This document shows positions 52,904-59,944 of a DNA stretch of 64,000 nucleotides, piece by piece. The translations under genes and the position numbers were made by a program. The DNA comes from a virus: positions 48,904-112,903 of the IMG/VR virus record IMGVR_UViG_3300047471_000162; one strand, 5' to 3'. Each line of letters begins with the position of its first letter. Positions within the stretch are counted from its first letter, which is position 1. A model generated the notes under the pieces. It was given only the letters and a program-made list of their open reading frames with translations, searched no databases and was not told where the DNA came from.

Positions 52904-53146
52904 ATGCCGACAGTTACGATTAGTGAGTTGCATGATGATGGTTCCGACTCATACTCGGACATCTTCGAGGCAGATTCATGGGCTGGCGCTACTATGATCG
53001 TCTGTGACGATCTCAGCCGTACGGGTAGTGGAGTTTTCAATCTCGCGGTTATGGAGAAGTGGTTGACTCTCCATGACGGTGATGGTAGCTTCGAGTTCAC
53101 GCATGCTGACGGCGAAATCGTGTGGAAGTGGCGTTACGAGATCTAG
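52904..53146 (+). CDS. Unknown early acidic protein
   Basis: This 80-residue protein is preceded by GAAGGGAAG. Acidic beta-rich protein (VTISELHDDGSDSYSD, FEFTHADGEIVWKWRYEI). First gene behind the duplicated promoter, so probably expressed early. Confidence 0.65.
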   Translation: MPTVTISELHDDGSDSYSDIFEADSWAGATMIVCDDLSRTGSGVFNLAVMEKWLTLHDGDGSFEFTHADGEIVWKWRYEI

Positions 53147-53167
53147 CGGGTAGTGTGGTCTAGGGGG

Positions 53168-53196
53168 TTGACGCTCCCTAGTCCGCATGGTTCGTT
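53168..53196 (+). promoter_or_regulatory. Possible promoter
   Basis: TTGACG at 53168-53173 with TTCGTT 17 nt later. The -35 is good, the -10 poor. It lies just before the next gene's leader. Confidence 0.35.
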
Positions 53197-53220
53197 AGAA
53201 CTACAACGAAAGGGGCTGAA

Positions 53221-53610
53221 ATGCCTGCCTACGGTGAATGTGGCATTTACAACGAGAAGTGCCGCAATAAGACGTGCGATCACGTTACCAATCCGAACCG
53301 CAAGGTTCCGACTCTGGATTACGTGATGGATATCAAAGCGGCGAATGGTGTGCCGTTCCGAGTGGTGTACGGTGTGCGTAACGGACTGAGTGGGAAGCCG
53401 CTCACGACCTATCCTGTCGTGGCGTTCTACGACCGACGGTCTCAGCACACGGCATATGGCCAATTCGTCTCAGACTACCGGGTTGATGACTTGATGTGGC
53501 ACCCGTACTATGGTCTTAACCTTGATGGTGGGGTGGGTGCTTGGACGGTTGACATCAATAACATGGTGGTCATTATGGATTGGCTGGGAAAGCTGATCAA
53601 TCCTTTCTAG
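53221..53610 (+). CDS. Unknown early protein
   Basis: This 129-residue protein is preceded by AAAGGGG. Cys/His N-terminus (ECGIYNEKCRNKTCDHV) suggests a metal site; the rest is beta-rich with GAWTVDINNMVVIMDWLG. Unknown. Confidence 0.65.
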   Translation: MPAYGECGIYNEKCRNKTCDHVTNPNRKVPTLDYVMDIKAANGVPFRVVYGVRNGLSGKPLTTYPVVAFYDRRSQHTAYGQFVSDYRVDDLMWHPYYGLNLDGGVGAWTVDINNMVVIMDWLGKLINPF

Positions 53611-53615
53611 TGAGT

Positions 53616-53643
53616 TTGCGCCATTCTAGTCATGTACTAGGGT
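53616..53643 (+). promoter_or_regulatory. Possible promoter
   Basis: TTGCGC at 53616-53621, 16-nt spacer, TAGGGT at 53638-53643, 44 nt before the next start. Confidence 0.4.
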
Positions 53644-53686
53644 GGTGCAAGTTTCCTAAGGTAGGAAGCCTGTCAGGAGGTACTAA

Positions 53687-54223
53687 ATGTCCGAGACGTT
53701 CGAATACATGAATGTGTTTCTCACTGCCGAGAAGAACGGTAAGATCGTTACCCGGGAATTCGTAATTGGCGACAGCCATTCCCCCGATATTTTCCGCCGT
53801 GCTTTTCTCGGCTCATTGGATAATGGGTGGGAATTGGGTGCTGTTCACGTAACCACGAATGTCACGCAGGATATCATCATCAAGCCCCAAGAGGATTCGG
53901 CTATTCCAGAGCTGTTCGATGCTCTGGTGTCGAATAAGGGTGATACTTCTCTTATCATCGCAGTGTGCCATGCCCACGACATCACGGAAGAGGAATTCGG
54001 TAGTTACGTGGGCGGGCGGCGATACCAGGACCATTGCTATTACTCTGGTGATACTCGCGATGAGGCTGTAGAGTCTGCTGTAACATACGATGGTGATATC
54101 GAGCACCCCGAATCCGCTTACCCGGATATCGTGATTGATTGGGAGGAGACTGCGGAGCATATGCTCCGCGACGGCTATCAGATCATTGACGAAGGCTATC
54201 AGTGGTTTGTCTTCTCTGACTGA
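53687..54223 (+). CDS. Unknown early acidic protein, ArdA-like C-terminus (tentative)
   Basis: This 178-residue protein is preceded by AGGAGG. It is strongly acidic. The C-terminal half (HDITEEEFGSYVGGRRY, ending YPDIVIDWEETAEHMLRDGY and QWFVF) recalls the last part of ArdA, a DNA-mimic antirestriction protein, where FxxAYxGE and YxDWExxAREL occur. The N-terminal half does not match. Early position and acidity fit, but the call is uncertain. Confidence 0.55.
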   Translation: MSETFEYMNVFLTAEKNGKIVTREFVIGDSHSPDIFRRAFLGSLDNGWELGAVHVTTNVTQDIIIKPQEDSAIPELFDALVSNKGDTSLIIAVCHAHDITEEEFGSYVGGRRYQDHCYYSGDTRDEAVESAVTYDGDIEHPESAYPDIVIDWEETAEHMLRDGYQIIDEGYQWFVFSD

Positions 54224-54239
54224 TTAGAGCGCTTGTATC

Positions 54240-54260
54240 ATTCCCCTACGCAAGGGGAAT
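54240..54260 (+). terminator. Terminator
   Basis: ATTCCCCT/AGGGGAAT stem with a 5-nt loop, 16 nt after the stop of the previous gene. Confidence 0.6.
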
Positions 54261-54308
54261 GGTGCTGGTTAGCTAATCGGCTAATCTCTTGACTGAAAAG
54301 GAATACCC

Positions 54309-54521
54309 TTGCTTTCTACCTATTATGATGAGCCTGTCAAGTCCATTCGGGCGGGTGACATTGTCGAGATTTCCGGTACGGATACCTTCACAGCGTATTC
54401 TGATGCGTCGGACAATCCCGTAGAGGGAACCGTCGATGTCATGACCACTGCTCTCAAGTGGCGTTCATTCTCCCCGGATGCTCTGGTTACCCTCACGTTC
54501 GAAGAGATCGGCGACTATTGA
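54309..54521 (+). CDS. Unknown small protein
   Basis: This 70-residue protein has a TTG start with AAAAGGAA upstream. Small beta protein (VKSIRAGDIVEISGTDTF). Its stop overlaps the next start (TGATG). Confidence 0.55.
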   Translation: MLSTYYDEPVKSIRAGDIVEISGTDTFTAYSDASDNPVEGTVDVMTTALKWRSFSPDALVTLTFEEIGDY

Positions 54522-54619
54522 TGCGTGACACTCCTGACACCATTGGATCCTACCTCGCTGTGGTGTTTCTGCTAGGTGTGGCAGTGACTGTGTTCGTTCT
54601 CCCTCTCGTCATGGCATAA
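54521..54619 (+). CDS. 32-residue membrane peptide
   Basis: The frame from the TGATG junction encodes one transmembrane helix (SYLAVVFLLGVAVTVFVLPL). Probably translationally coupled to the gene above. Unknown. Confidence 0.5.
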   Translation: MRDTPDTIGSYLAVVFLLGVAVTVFVLPLVMA

Positions 54620-54621
54620 AC

Positions 54622-54666
54622 GAAACCCCCATCTCTTGGCCTACTCGGCTAGGTGGTGGGGGTTTC
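54622..54666. terminator. Bidirectional terminator at the strand switch
   Basis: GAAACCCCCA/TGGGGGTTTC with an inner CCTA/TAGG stem. It separates the plus-strand early genes from the minus-strand set. About 150 nt to its right (54667-54814) hold no convincing gene. Confidence 0.75.
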
Positions 54667-54814
54667 TGTTTGTCGGCGAGTGTACATGACAGCCTTTTCA
54701 GCTGGAAGCTCTGCAAGCCTCTCTAACAGCTCTGTAGGGTGCTGATGGACCAACCGGCTAGGGACCGTCTGTGCGGCTCTCAGAGACCCCGTTCTGACCC
54801 GTCTAGGGGTACTC

Positions 54815-55009
54815 TTAGCGGCTAGCCTGTCTACGGATCCCCGAGGGGTGCCCGTCATTCTGATTGGGGTTGCCATACCCACCTGCATGGGCATAGAGTG
54901 CCCTCATCTGTGAACGCGCCTTACCCAGGCTCTGGGGTTTCTTACTGAACGTCTTGCCCGCATGGGAGACCTTGAAGCCACCTGATACCTTGACTACTTT
55001 GTAGGGCAT
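54815..55009 (-). CDS. Conserved short basic protein
   Basis: This 64-residue protein has PYKVVKVSGGFKVSHAGKTF then SKKPQSLGKARSQMRALYAH, a pattern shared by short proteins in many phages and large DNA viruses; function unknown. The upstream gene ends 5 nt before it. Confidence 0.65.
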   Translation of the reverse strand: MPYKVVKVSGGFKVSHAGKTFSKKPQSLGKARSQMRALYAHAGGYGNPNQNDGHPSGIRRQASR

Positions 55010-55014
55010 GTGAT

Positions 55015-55212
55015 CTACTTCTGTCGTTGTATGAAGTTCACAGCGGCCCCTCTAGGGGCCGTCACAGAGCTGACTATGGTTGGTGGTCGAGCAGGATCAC
55101 CCTGTGTCTTGGGACTCGCTAGAGCCCCATGCATAGACACGCCTAAAACTGATGTGCAGACTATTGTGGTAAAAACCATTACCCATAGACGCATGTCTTT
55201 TAATCGGGACAT
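55015..55212 (-). CDS. Small membrane-anchored or secreted protein
   Basis: This 65-residue protein is preceded by AGGAG. One N-terminal hydrophobic helix (LWVMVFTTIVCTSVLGVSM) is followed by a polar Pro/Thr-rich tail, i.e. a signal anchor. Unknown. Confidence 0.6.
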   Translation of the reverse strand: MSRLKDMRLWVMVFTTIVCTSVLGVSMHGALASPKTQGDPARPPTIVSSVTAPRGAAVNFIQRQK

Positions 55213-55230
55213 ATTTAATTTCTCCTATAT

Positions 55231-55291
55231 AAATGCCTAATACCCTGTCTCTCCTGATTGTATCCCAGGAAAAACAGGGTATTAGGCATTT
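55231..55291 (-). terminator. Long hairpin, terminator of the 55290-55508 gene
   Basis: An 18-bp perfect stem (AAATGCCTAATACCCTGT with ACAGGGTATTAGGCATTT) has a 25-nt loop. The right arm overlaps the stop codon of the upstream minus-strand gene and the left arm is followed by A/T-rich sequence. Confidence 0.75.
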
Positions 55292-55508
55292 ATAGCGGAA
55301 TAGCTCTCGCGGTGGATATATCCAGTATATCTCCGTAAAATGTCAGGGAGCACAGTTCTGGAGTGAGTAGCTTTGAGATATTACATCTCGCCCAACTCTT
55401 TGCCTTACCTATGATTCTCTCATCTGTAAGCCCCTGGTATCCATTGGCAAGAATATGAGTGTCTGGGTATGCGCCCATACTCATATAGGTAATAACTACA
55501 CCACGCAT
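55290..55508 (-). CDS. Unknown small protein
   Basis: This 72-residue protein is preceded by AGGGA. Pattern VVITYMSMGAYPDTHILANG and ARCNISKLLTPELCSLTFYG; no family recognised. Confidence 0.6.
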   Translation of the reverse strand: MRGVVITYMSMGAYPDTHILANGYQGLTDERIIGKAKSWARCNISKLLTPELCSLTFYGDILDISTARAIPL

Positions 55509-55538
55509 GATAATCCCTACCTAGTAAGCCATAGAGAC

Positions 55539-55559
55539 AGCCACCCGGTTAGAGTGGCT
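55539..55559 (-). terminator. Terminator
   Basis: AGCCAC/GTGGCT stem just downstream (leftward) of the gene ending at 55581. Confidence 0.5.
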
Positions 55560-55580
55560 ATCCCTAAAGCTCACCAGGGG

Positions 55581-56306
55581 CTAGAAACCAGTCTCAACAG
55601 CAGTTGCGGGAGCAACCGCATAGACAGGCACACTCGGGATCTCCACCATCGCGGGCGGGGCGTTCTCAGCCACCTTGCGCGCCACGTACTTAGTCCACCA
55701 ATCACGGGCAGTCTGCGTGAGGGACGCGTGAGCCATGTACCAGGCATTCTCAGAGACACCAGAATTCAGAGCCGCATCCGTCATGGCCGGGACGAAATCG
55801 GGCTCACTCAGAGCAAGCCCATTCTTCTCAATGTCCGACTCATACTCGGTTACTGCCATCACAGCGGGGGCACGCAGGGACTGAATCAGTGCGTTCATGT
55901 CATACTCTCCGATCACTCGCTCACCCTCATTGGCGTCGATCTCTCGGCGCTCCGTGGAATCCTCCGAGACAGACACGGTCACGTTTGCCCCGTCAGAGCC
56001 CACAACCGGGGTCGCAGCGGTCTGTACGGTGATGGCAGGCTTGGGGGTGCGGGAAGCCTTTACGCGGGGCTTGGGAGCCTCCATGGGCTCACCCGTCAGC
56101 CAAAGCTCTCCCCGATCCCCGTCGACAACGCGGGCATCCTGGTCATGGGTGTTCAGAAGCGTCATGACCACGGCAGCGGTAGAGTCCATCCGATCGGCCA
56201 CCTTATCCACCTTGACCGAATCGGCCCCACTCTCAGTCAGCATCTCGTCAATGGTCTCGACAACCATCTCAAAGGTGATAGCGGTAGCAGCAGTACGAGT
56301 AGCCAT
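55581..56306 (-). CDS. Unknown protein with winged-helix-like N-terminus
   Basis: This 241-residue protein has residues 10-75 (FEMVVETIDEMLTESG, VDKVADRMDSTAAVVMTLLN, GELWLTGE) that look like a winged helix. An Ala/Pro/Val-rich linker and a helical domain with ARDWWTKYVARKVAEN follow. It has its own promoter. Possibly an early regulator. Confidence 0.65.
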   Translation of the reverse strand: MATRTAATAITFEMVVETIDEMLTESGADSVKVDKVADRMDSTAAVVMTLLNTHDQDARVVDGDRGELWLTGEPMEAPKPRVKASRTPKPAITVQTAATPVVGSDGANVTVSVSEDSTERREIDANEGERVIGEYDMNALIQSLRAPAVMAVTEYESDIEKNGLALSEPDFVPAMTDAALNSGVSENAWYMAHASLTQTARDWWTKYVARKVAENAPPAMVEIPSVPVYAVAPATAVETGF

Positions 56307-56356
56307 TTTCTTGCCTTCCGTCTGGATTCCTTAGGACTAGGAACCTCACACCACCT

Positions 56357-56385
56357 ATCTAAGCGTGTCAGATAGATGATGTCAA
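56357..56385 (-). promoter_or_regulatory. Promoter of the 55581-56306 gene
   Basis: Minus strand: TTGACA (56385-56380), 17-nt spacer, TTAGAT (56362-56357). Confidence 0.7.
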
Positions 56386-56389
56386 GCCA

Positions 56390-56593
56390 CTAGTTCTTCG
56401 TGATCTTGCCATCCTTGATGAACGAGCCAACAACCCACAGAATCGGCCAAAAGGCACCGACCAGAGAGCTTGTGATGAACGCGACACCCTTACTGCGTCC
56501 GTTCTTACGCTCCGAGCGATAGAACTTACCCGCCGCCCCCAGAGCGTCAGAAGCGTACATACCGAAGAGAGTGCCATAAAGGAACAGGTTCAT
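56390..56593 (-). CDS. Small membrane protein
   Basis: This protein has 67 residues from ATG 56593 (AAAGG 7 nt upstream; ATG 56599 is alternative). Hydrophobic ends (NLFLYGTLFGMYASDALG and GVAFITSSLVGAFWPILWVV) around a basic loop. Unknown. Confidence 0.6.
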   Translation of the reverse strand: MNLFLYGTLFGMYASDALGAAGKFYRSERKNGRSKGVAFITSSLVGAFWPILWVVGSFIKDGKITKN

Positions 56594-56636
56594 GTCCATG
56601 CCTTTCGGTTGCGGCCCCATCTAGGAACCTGAGAGG

Positions 56637-56665
56637 ATCTAAGCACGAGTCTCAGACCCTGTCAA
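56637..56665 (-). promoter_or_regulatory. Promoter of the 56390-56593 gene
   Basis: Minus strand: TTGACA (56665-56660), 17-nt spacer, TTAGAT (56642-56637), identical boxes to the previous unit. Confidence 0.7.
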
Positions 56666-56669
56666 GCCA

Positions 56670-56864
56670 CTAGCTAAGCCACCAGATCAACAATCCGATT
56701 CCCGCGAGAAAGATCAACGGGAACAGGGCGAAGATCAGGCAACAACCACGGGCGAGGAAGGTGGCCAGAGGACCCTCGTGTCCGAAACCATTTTCGAATG
56801 CACTTCCCATCCTGTACAGGAGGTTCGCATCCATGGTGCTTTTTTTGCGCATCCATTTCGGCAT
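56670..56864 (-). CDS. Small membrane protein
   Basis: This protein has 64 residues from ATG 56864 with AAAGG upstream. Basic N-terminus (PKWMRKKS) and C-terminal helix (CLIFALFPLIFLAGIGLLIW). Unknown. Confidence 0.6.
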   Translation of the reverse strand: MPKWMRKKSTMDANLLYRMGSAFENGFGHEGPLATFLARGCCLIFALFPLIFLAGIGLLIWWLS

Positions 56865-56905
56865 TTCAAAGCCTTTCCTAGTGGACCACTCCCTCACACA
56901 GAGCA

Positions 56906-56934
56906 ACCTATACCCTGTGTGGGGTGGAAGTCAA
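56906..56934 (-). promoter_or_regulatory. Promoter of the 56670-56864 gene
   Basis: Minus strand: TTGACT (56934-56929), then ATAGGT after 17 nt or TATAGG after 16 nt. Leader about 35 nt. Confidence 0.6.
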
Positions 56935-57066
56935 CTAGTCGGTCGCTTCACGGTTGTAGCGGTAGTACGGATGGCACACGCTACACACAAAGTGTTTGAC
57001 TCCGCGCCAGTAGCTATGAAATCGCAACCATGAGACATCATGGCCACACTCTTCAAGCCTGGCCAT
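56935..57066 (-). CDS. 43-residue zinc-type protein
   Basis: The minus-strand frame encodes ARLEECGHDVSWLRFHSYW then HFVCSVCHPYY, a Cys/His cluster typical of zinc ribbons. It starts 2 nt after the upstream gene's stop. Its stop is next to the following promoter. Confidence 0.55.
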   Translation of the reverse strand: MARLEECGHDVSWLRFHSYWRGVKHFVCSVCHPYYRYNREATD

Positions 57067-57068
57067 GA

Positions 57069-57248
57069 TCAACGCTCCGTGAGCCACGGGGAACCGGCGG
57101 CCACGGGGAACTCATAGCCATACGGGTAGGTCTTGTTCGTCTTGCTGGTCACCTTGACCACTACGAAGTCTCCGAGCATGTCTCGACCCTCGCGGACAAC
57201 CTTACCGAGCACGACACCGGACACCATGGACGAGTAAGCAACCTTCAT
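57069..57248 (-). CDS. Unknown 59-residue protein
   Basis: The minus-strand frame encodes KVAYSSMVSGVVLGKVVREG and TYPYGYEFPVAAGSPWL, a small beta protein. The ribosome-binding site is weak (GAAGAGA). It belongs to the unit starting at 57559. Confidence 0.55.
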   Translation of the reverse strand: MKVAYSSMVSGVVLGKVVREGRDMLGDFVVVKVTSKTNKTYPYGYEFPVAAGSPWLTER

Positions 57249-57292
57249 GGGAATATCTCTTCTCTGTGTTTGTGATGGAGAGCTAGGGGAGA

Positions 57293-57559
57293 TCAGGCAG
57301 AAACGAGGGACTGGCGGATACGCTCACGGGTCATGGTGTAGCCGCGCATGAGGGAATCATACCGGTCGCGGTCGAGTTGAGTCCAGCGGTTGATACCCAC
57401 ACCGGAATGGTCTTCGAACCCGCCTTCATGCAAAGGCATGGGCTCTGCGAAGTCGTAGCCGTAGCTTGCGATCATCCGACCGTGCATGATCTGTACAGCA
57501 GCGCGGAACTTGCGCACGTGCGGGTGATTGGCGATCGCGGTAGCAAGCTTAAGATTCAA
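57293..57559 (-). CDS. Unknown protein
   Basis: This 88-residue protein has a TTG start preceded by GAGGGAG. Helical and His/Arg-rich (LATAIANHPHVRKFRAAVQI). Unknown. Confidence 0.6.
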   Translation of the reverse strand: MNLKLATAIANHPHVRKFRAAVQIMHGRMIASYGYDFAEPMPLHEGGFEDHSGVGINRWTQLDRDRYDSLMRGYTMTRERIRQSLVSA

Positions 57560-57588
57560 TGTGCTCCCTCTCTGTTCGGTGTGGCTCT

Positions 57589-57617
57589 AGCCTGCCATCC
57601 CAGCCTAAGGAAGTCAA
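57589..57617 (-). promoter_or_regulatory. Probable promoter of the 57559 unit
   Basis: Minus strand: TTGACT (57617-57612), 17-nt spacer, CAGGCT (57594-57589). The -10 is weak. Confidence 0.5.
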
Positions 57618-57638
57618 GCCTTAGACCAGAAAAGCTCT

Positions 57639-57914
57639 CTAGCGACAGAACATACAGAGAAAGATCAACCCTAGTTCACACGGTCCATCGAATGCATTCG
57701 AGTGATCTTCAACCAGGCGCGTCAAACCTTCCATGTAATTACCACAGGAGTCACACCTACCCGGACCCTTTGTCCCGTGCATCTCACGAATATTGATACG
57801 CCCCTTGAGCCAGCGTGCGTCTTCTTCCATGATCACACCGGTGTCACAGTCACCAGTGATACACATGAGATCGAATTCGATGCTCTCAAGTTCTGCAATC
57901 GACCACTTACGCAT
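57639..57914 (-). CDS. Zinc-type protein, unknown
   Basis: This protein has 91 residues from ATG 57914 with GAGAGG upstream. Acidic N-terminal helix; CDSCGNYMEG and a terminal CMFCR give four Cys for one zinc. Confidence 0.6.
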   Translation of the reverse strand: MRKWSIAELESIEFDLMCITGDCDTGVIMEEDARWLKGRINIREMHGTKGPGRCDSCGNYMEGLTRLVEDHSNAFDGPCELGLIFLCMFCR

Positions 57915-57924
57915 GTCAAGCCTC

Positions 57925-58074
57925 TCAGTGGTTGTTGTAGCAGTACGGGGACACGGCAGCGGCACGAACCGTGATGACACGTCGCAGGATATCGTATGCA
58001 AGCGTGTGCACAGTGCAGCTCTGGTGATGCTTCAACCGGCTTTTACCAGCCTTGATAGTCTGTCGGACGTTCAT
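57925..58074 (-). CDS. 49-residue basic protein
   Basis: The minus-strand frame has GAGAGGGGC upstream and encodes RQTIKAGKSRLKHHQSC and YDILRRVITVRAAAVS. Basic; possibly binds nucleic acid. It is the first gene behind the promoter at 58133-58105. Confidence 0.55.
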   Translation of the reverse strand: MNVRQTIKAGKSRLKHHQSCTVHTLAYDILRRVITVRAAAVSPYCYNNH

Positions 58075-58104
58075 AGTCTGCCCCTCTCGTTCGGTATGTT
58101 GTGC

Positions 58105-58133
58105 AGCCTAGCCGATGAGGCCTGTTGCGTCAA
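58105..58133 (-). promoter_or_regulatory. Promoter of the 58074 unit
   Basis: Minus strand: TTGACG (58133-58128), 17-nt spacer, TAGGCT (58110-58105). It lies over the 3' end of the upstream gene. Confidence 0.65.
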
Positions 58134-58476
58134 GCCCCTTGGCACGGCGCTTACGTCGATACAGCCGCTCATAATTGGTGAGGATACACCAATCTCCCCC
58201 GGATTCGTCACTCAGGATCTGAATGTCGTAATCATTGGCGAGAAGAAATGACCTTACGATCATGACATTAGTCCAGTTCTCGAAGAACAGACCATATGTG
58301 TACTCGAAATTGATTCCGCTCTTGTAGAACTCATCAATTTCACTGATGTAAAGCTGAAATCGGGGATATTCTCCCTTTTGCTGCTCTAGCCATTGGTGGC
58401 GATATCCTCGCCAAAGCACATCATCAATGATCAGACGTTCAACATCACCGTCTGTTATGGTCAACTTAATTTCCAT
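58108..58476 (-). CDS. Unknown protein
   Basis: This 122-residue protein is preceded by GGGAGG. Begins EIKLTITDGDVERLIIDD, like small phage beta proteins; middle Tyr/Phe-rich; basic C-terminus (YRRKRRAKG). Unknown. Confidence 0.6.
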   Translation of the reverse strand: MEIKLTITDGDVERLIIDDVLWRGYRHQWLEQQKGEYPRFQLYISEIDEFYKSGINFEYTYGLFFENWTNVMIVRSFLLANDYDIQILSDESGGDWCILTNYERLYRRKRRAKGLDATGLIG

Positions 58477-58506
58477 ATAATACCTCCCTGATTGATTCAG
58501 TAAGTC

Positions 58507-58545
58507 ACAGGGACTATAACCCGTTAGAGCTACGTGATTCCCTGT
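58507..58545 (-). terminator. Possible terminator
   Basis: ACAGGGA/TCCCTGT stem with a 25-nt loop after the gene ending at 58561. Confidence 0.4.
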
Positions 58546-58560
58546 AACAAGCTCAACCTA

Positions 58561-58953
58561 TCAGCTCTGAGCGTCGCTGTCCATCATCTGGCGGGCGAAC
58601 GTGGAAAGCCCGTTGATAGCCTGTGCAAGTTCCTGCCGTGCCTCACGACGGATCCGACCGCTTGCCTTAGTGGCAGCCTTACGCGAGCTTGCAGCGCTCA
58701 CACGCTCACCGTTGGGCGCCAGGATAGCGAACGACTCAGGCACCCCAATGCACTGAAGAAAGTAGAGGTCATTGGAGCGGATTCCCTGTGCCTTCAGAGC
58801 CCGAATCAGGCCGAGACGGGATTCCGTCTCCATCACAATCGGCATGCCGTGCAGACGCGTCTCACGGAGCGTGTGAGAGCAACCGGCAGCGTGGATACGG
58901 ATACTCTCATCGGACTTGACGAAAGCGGCCAGTGAAACACGCGAGTTCGACAT
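58561..58953 (-). CDS. Unknown protein
   Basis: This 130-residue protein has AAAGG upstream. RIHAAGCSHTLRETRLHGM suggests a small alpha/beta domain; the C-terminal half is a basic helix (ASSRKAATKASGRIRREAR). It is the first of five genes with the CTGAATT leader stem-loop. Confidence 0.6.
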   Translation of the reverse strand: MSNSRVSLAAFVKSDESIRIHAAGCSHTLRETRLHGMPIVMETESRLGLIRALKAQGIRSNDLYFLQCIGVPESFAILAPNGERVSAASSRKAATKASGRIRREARQELAQAINGLSTFARQMMDSDAQS

Positions 58954-58972
58954 TTGAAATGCCTTTCATAGT

Positions 58973-58995
58973 CTGAATTACCCTTTGTAATTCAG
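58973..58995 (-). repeat. CTGAATT leader stem-loop, copy 1
   Basis: CTGAATTA/TAATTCAG, 8-bp stem, ends 20 nt upstream of the 58953 start codon. Confidence 0.7.
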
Positions 58996-59038
58996 CCATA
59001 ACCACTCATACATTTCTGTATGAATGATTAAAGCTTAA

Positions 59039-59401
59039 TTACAGATCATCCGCGAAATAGTCGATAATATCCGCGATCTGGTCGAAAGTCAGGTGAAAGA
59101 GGTCATTATCCGTACTGAGAGCGGACTCATAGTTTTCGTCAATGCCATAATCTCCGTGACTGCTGCTCATTCCCGCCCACAGACGAATAGTGGAAGGAAG
59201 CGAGCCGTAATTGCCGTCGAAAAGCGTGTCATTATCCTCGTCCTGAACGATATCGATCTGAAGTCCTTCACGCTTGGCTACCATCCCGAGCACTCCAAGA
59301 CAGCAATACTGACCACTACAATCCTGCAATGCGCCACGCCCCTGGTAAAACTCACCACTACGGAGAGCAGTGGTCCAGAGCTTAGCCTTTGCACGGTCCA
59401 T
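59039..59401 (-). CDS. CCLGVL-family protein, paralogue A
   Basis: This 120-residue protein is preceded by AAAGG. It has LWTTALRSGEFYQGRGAL, YCCLGVLGMVAKREG, WAGMSSSHGDYG and a C-terminal FDQIADIIDYF. The same order of motifs occurs in the next two genes. The family is frequent in actinophages but its function is unknown; the adjacent Cys pair may bind metal or form a disulphide. Confidence 0.75.
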   Translation of the reverse strand: MDRAKAKLWTTALRSGEFYQGRGALQDCSGQYCCLGVLGMVAKREGLQIDIVQDEDNDTLFDGNYGSLPSTIRLWAGMSSSHGDYGIDENYESALSTDNDLFHLTFDQIADIIDYFADDL

Positions 59402-59419
59402 GGTGAAGCCTTTCGTTAG

Positions 59420-59438
59420 CCGAATTCCTATAATTCGG
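59420..59438 (-). repeat. CTGAATT-type leader stem-loop, copy 2 (variant)
   Basis: CCGAATT/AATTCGG, 7-bp stem, 19 nt upstream of the 59401 start codon. Confidence 0.65.
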
Positions 59439-59445
59439 TCAGTAA

Positions 59446-59490
59446 GCTATTCATCCTATATTCCGTGAGAAATACGTGGTGATGAATAGC
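59446..59490 (-). terminator. Terminator of paralogue B
   Basis: GCTATTCATC/GATGAATAGC, 10-bp perfect stem, 13 nt after the stop of the gene 59865-59503. Confidence 0.6.
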
Positions 59491-59502
59491 AAGCTGATCT
59501 AA

Positions 59503-59865
59503 TTACAGCTCAGAAACCCGCGCGTCGATCACGTCAGCAATCTGCTCGAAGGTATAGCTGTCGACGTCGTTGTGCCCTACGAGCGAGCACTCCTCTTCGC
59601 GCTTCTGATTGAAGTAGTAGCCGTCACCCGAATGCATTCCCGCCCAGATAACTACCTCATCGGGCAGAATACCGCGCTTGTTCCCATAGAAGACCGTGCC
59701 ACCGGAGTTCACTGTACGGATGGTGACTCCTGACTCGGCAGCAAGCGCGCAGAGAACCCCGAGACAGCAATTCCTGCCATCGGCAGTCTCAAGCATTCGC
59801 ACGCCCTGCTCGAATTCGCCACTCCGAAGCGCAGCGGTCCAGAGGTCAGCCTTATCCTTGTGCAT
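59503..59865 (-). CDS. CCLGVL-family protein, paralogue B
   Basis: This 120-residue protein is preceded by GGGAG. LWTAALRSGEFEQGVRML, NCCLGVLCALAAESG, WAGMHSGDGYYF and YTFEQIADVIDARV align with paralogue A along the full length. Same leader stem-loop. Unknown function. Confidence 0.75.
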   Translation of the reverse strand: MHKDKADLWTAALRSGEFEQGVRMLETADGRNCCLGVLCALAAESGVTIRTVNSGGTVFYGNKRGILPDEVVIWAGMHSGDGYYFNQKREEECSLVGHNDVDSYTFEQIADVIDARVSEL

Positions 59866-59882
59866 GCTACTCCCTCATTTAC

Positions 59883-59903
59883 GCTGAATTCCGTTAATTC
59901 AGC
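59883..59903 (-). repeat. CTGAATT leader stem-loop, copy 3
   Basis: GCTGAATT/AATTCAGC, 8-bp stem, 18 nt upstream of the 59865 start codon. Confidence 0.7.
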
Positions 59904-59906
59904 CAT

Positions 59907-59935
59907 AACCATTCCCGTACGAGACGGGAATGGTT
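59907..59935 (-). terminator. Terminator of paralogue C
   Basis: AACCATTCCCGT/ACGGGAATGGTT, 12-bp perfect stem with a 5-nt loop, directly next to leader copy 3. Confidence 0.7.
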
Positions 59936-59944
59936 AAAGCTCAA

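Noticed and set aside
54649-54894. 81-residue minus-strand Arg-rich frame
   Set aside because: No ribosome-binding site, overlaps the 3' end of another gene and its stop is inside the strand-switch terminator.
55455-56375. 306-residue plus-strand frame
   Set aside because: It lies opposite the 55581-56306 gene, which has a promoter, a good ribosome-binding site context and protein-like composition; the plus frame is His/Arg-rich shadow.
57914-57919. TTGACA on the minus strand at the start of the 57914 gene
   Set aside because: The box overlaps the ATG and no -10 lies at a suitable distance; the GAGAGG before it is a ribosome-binding site.
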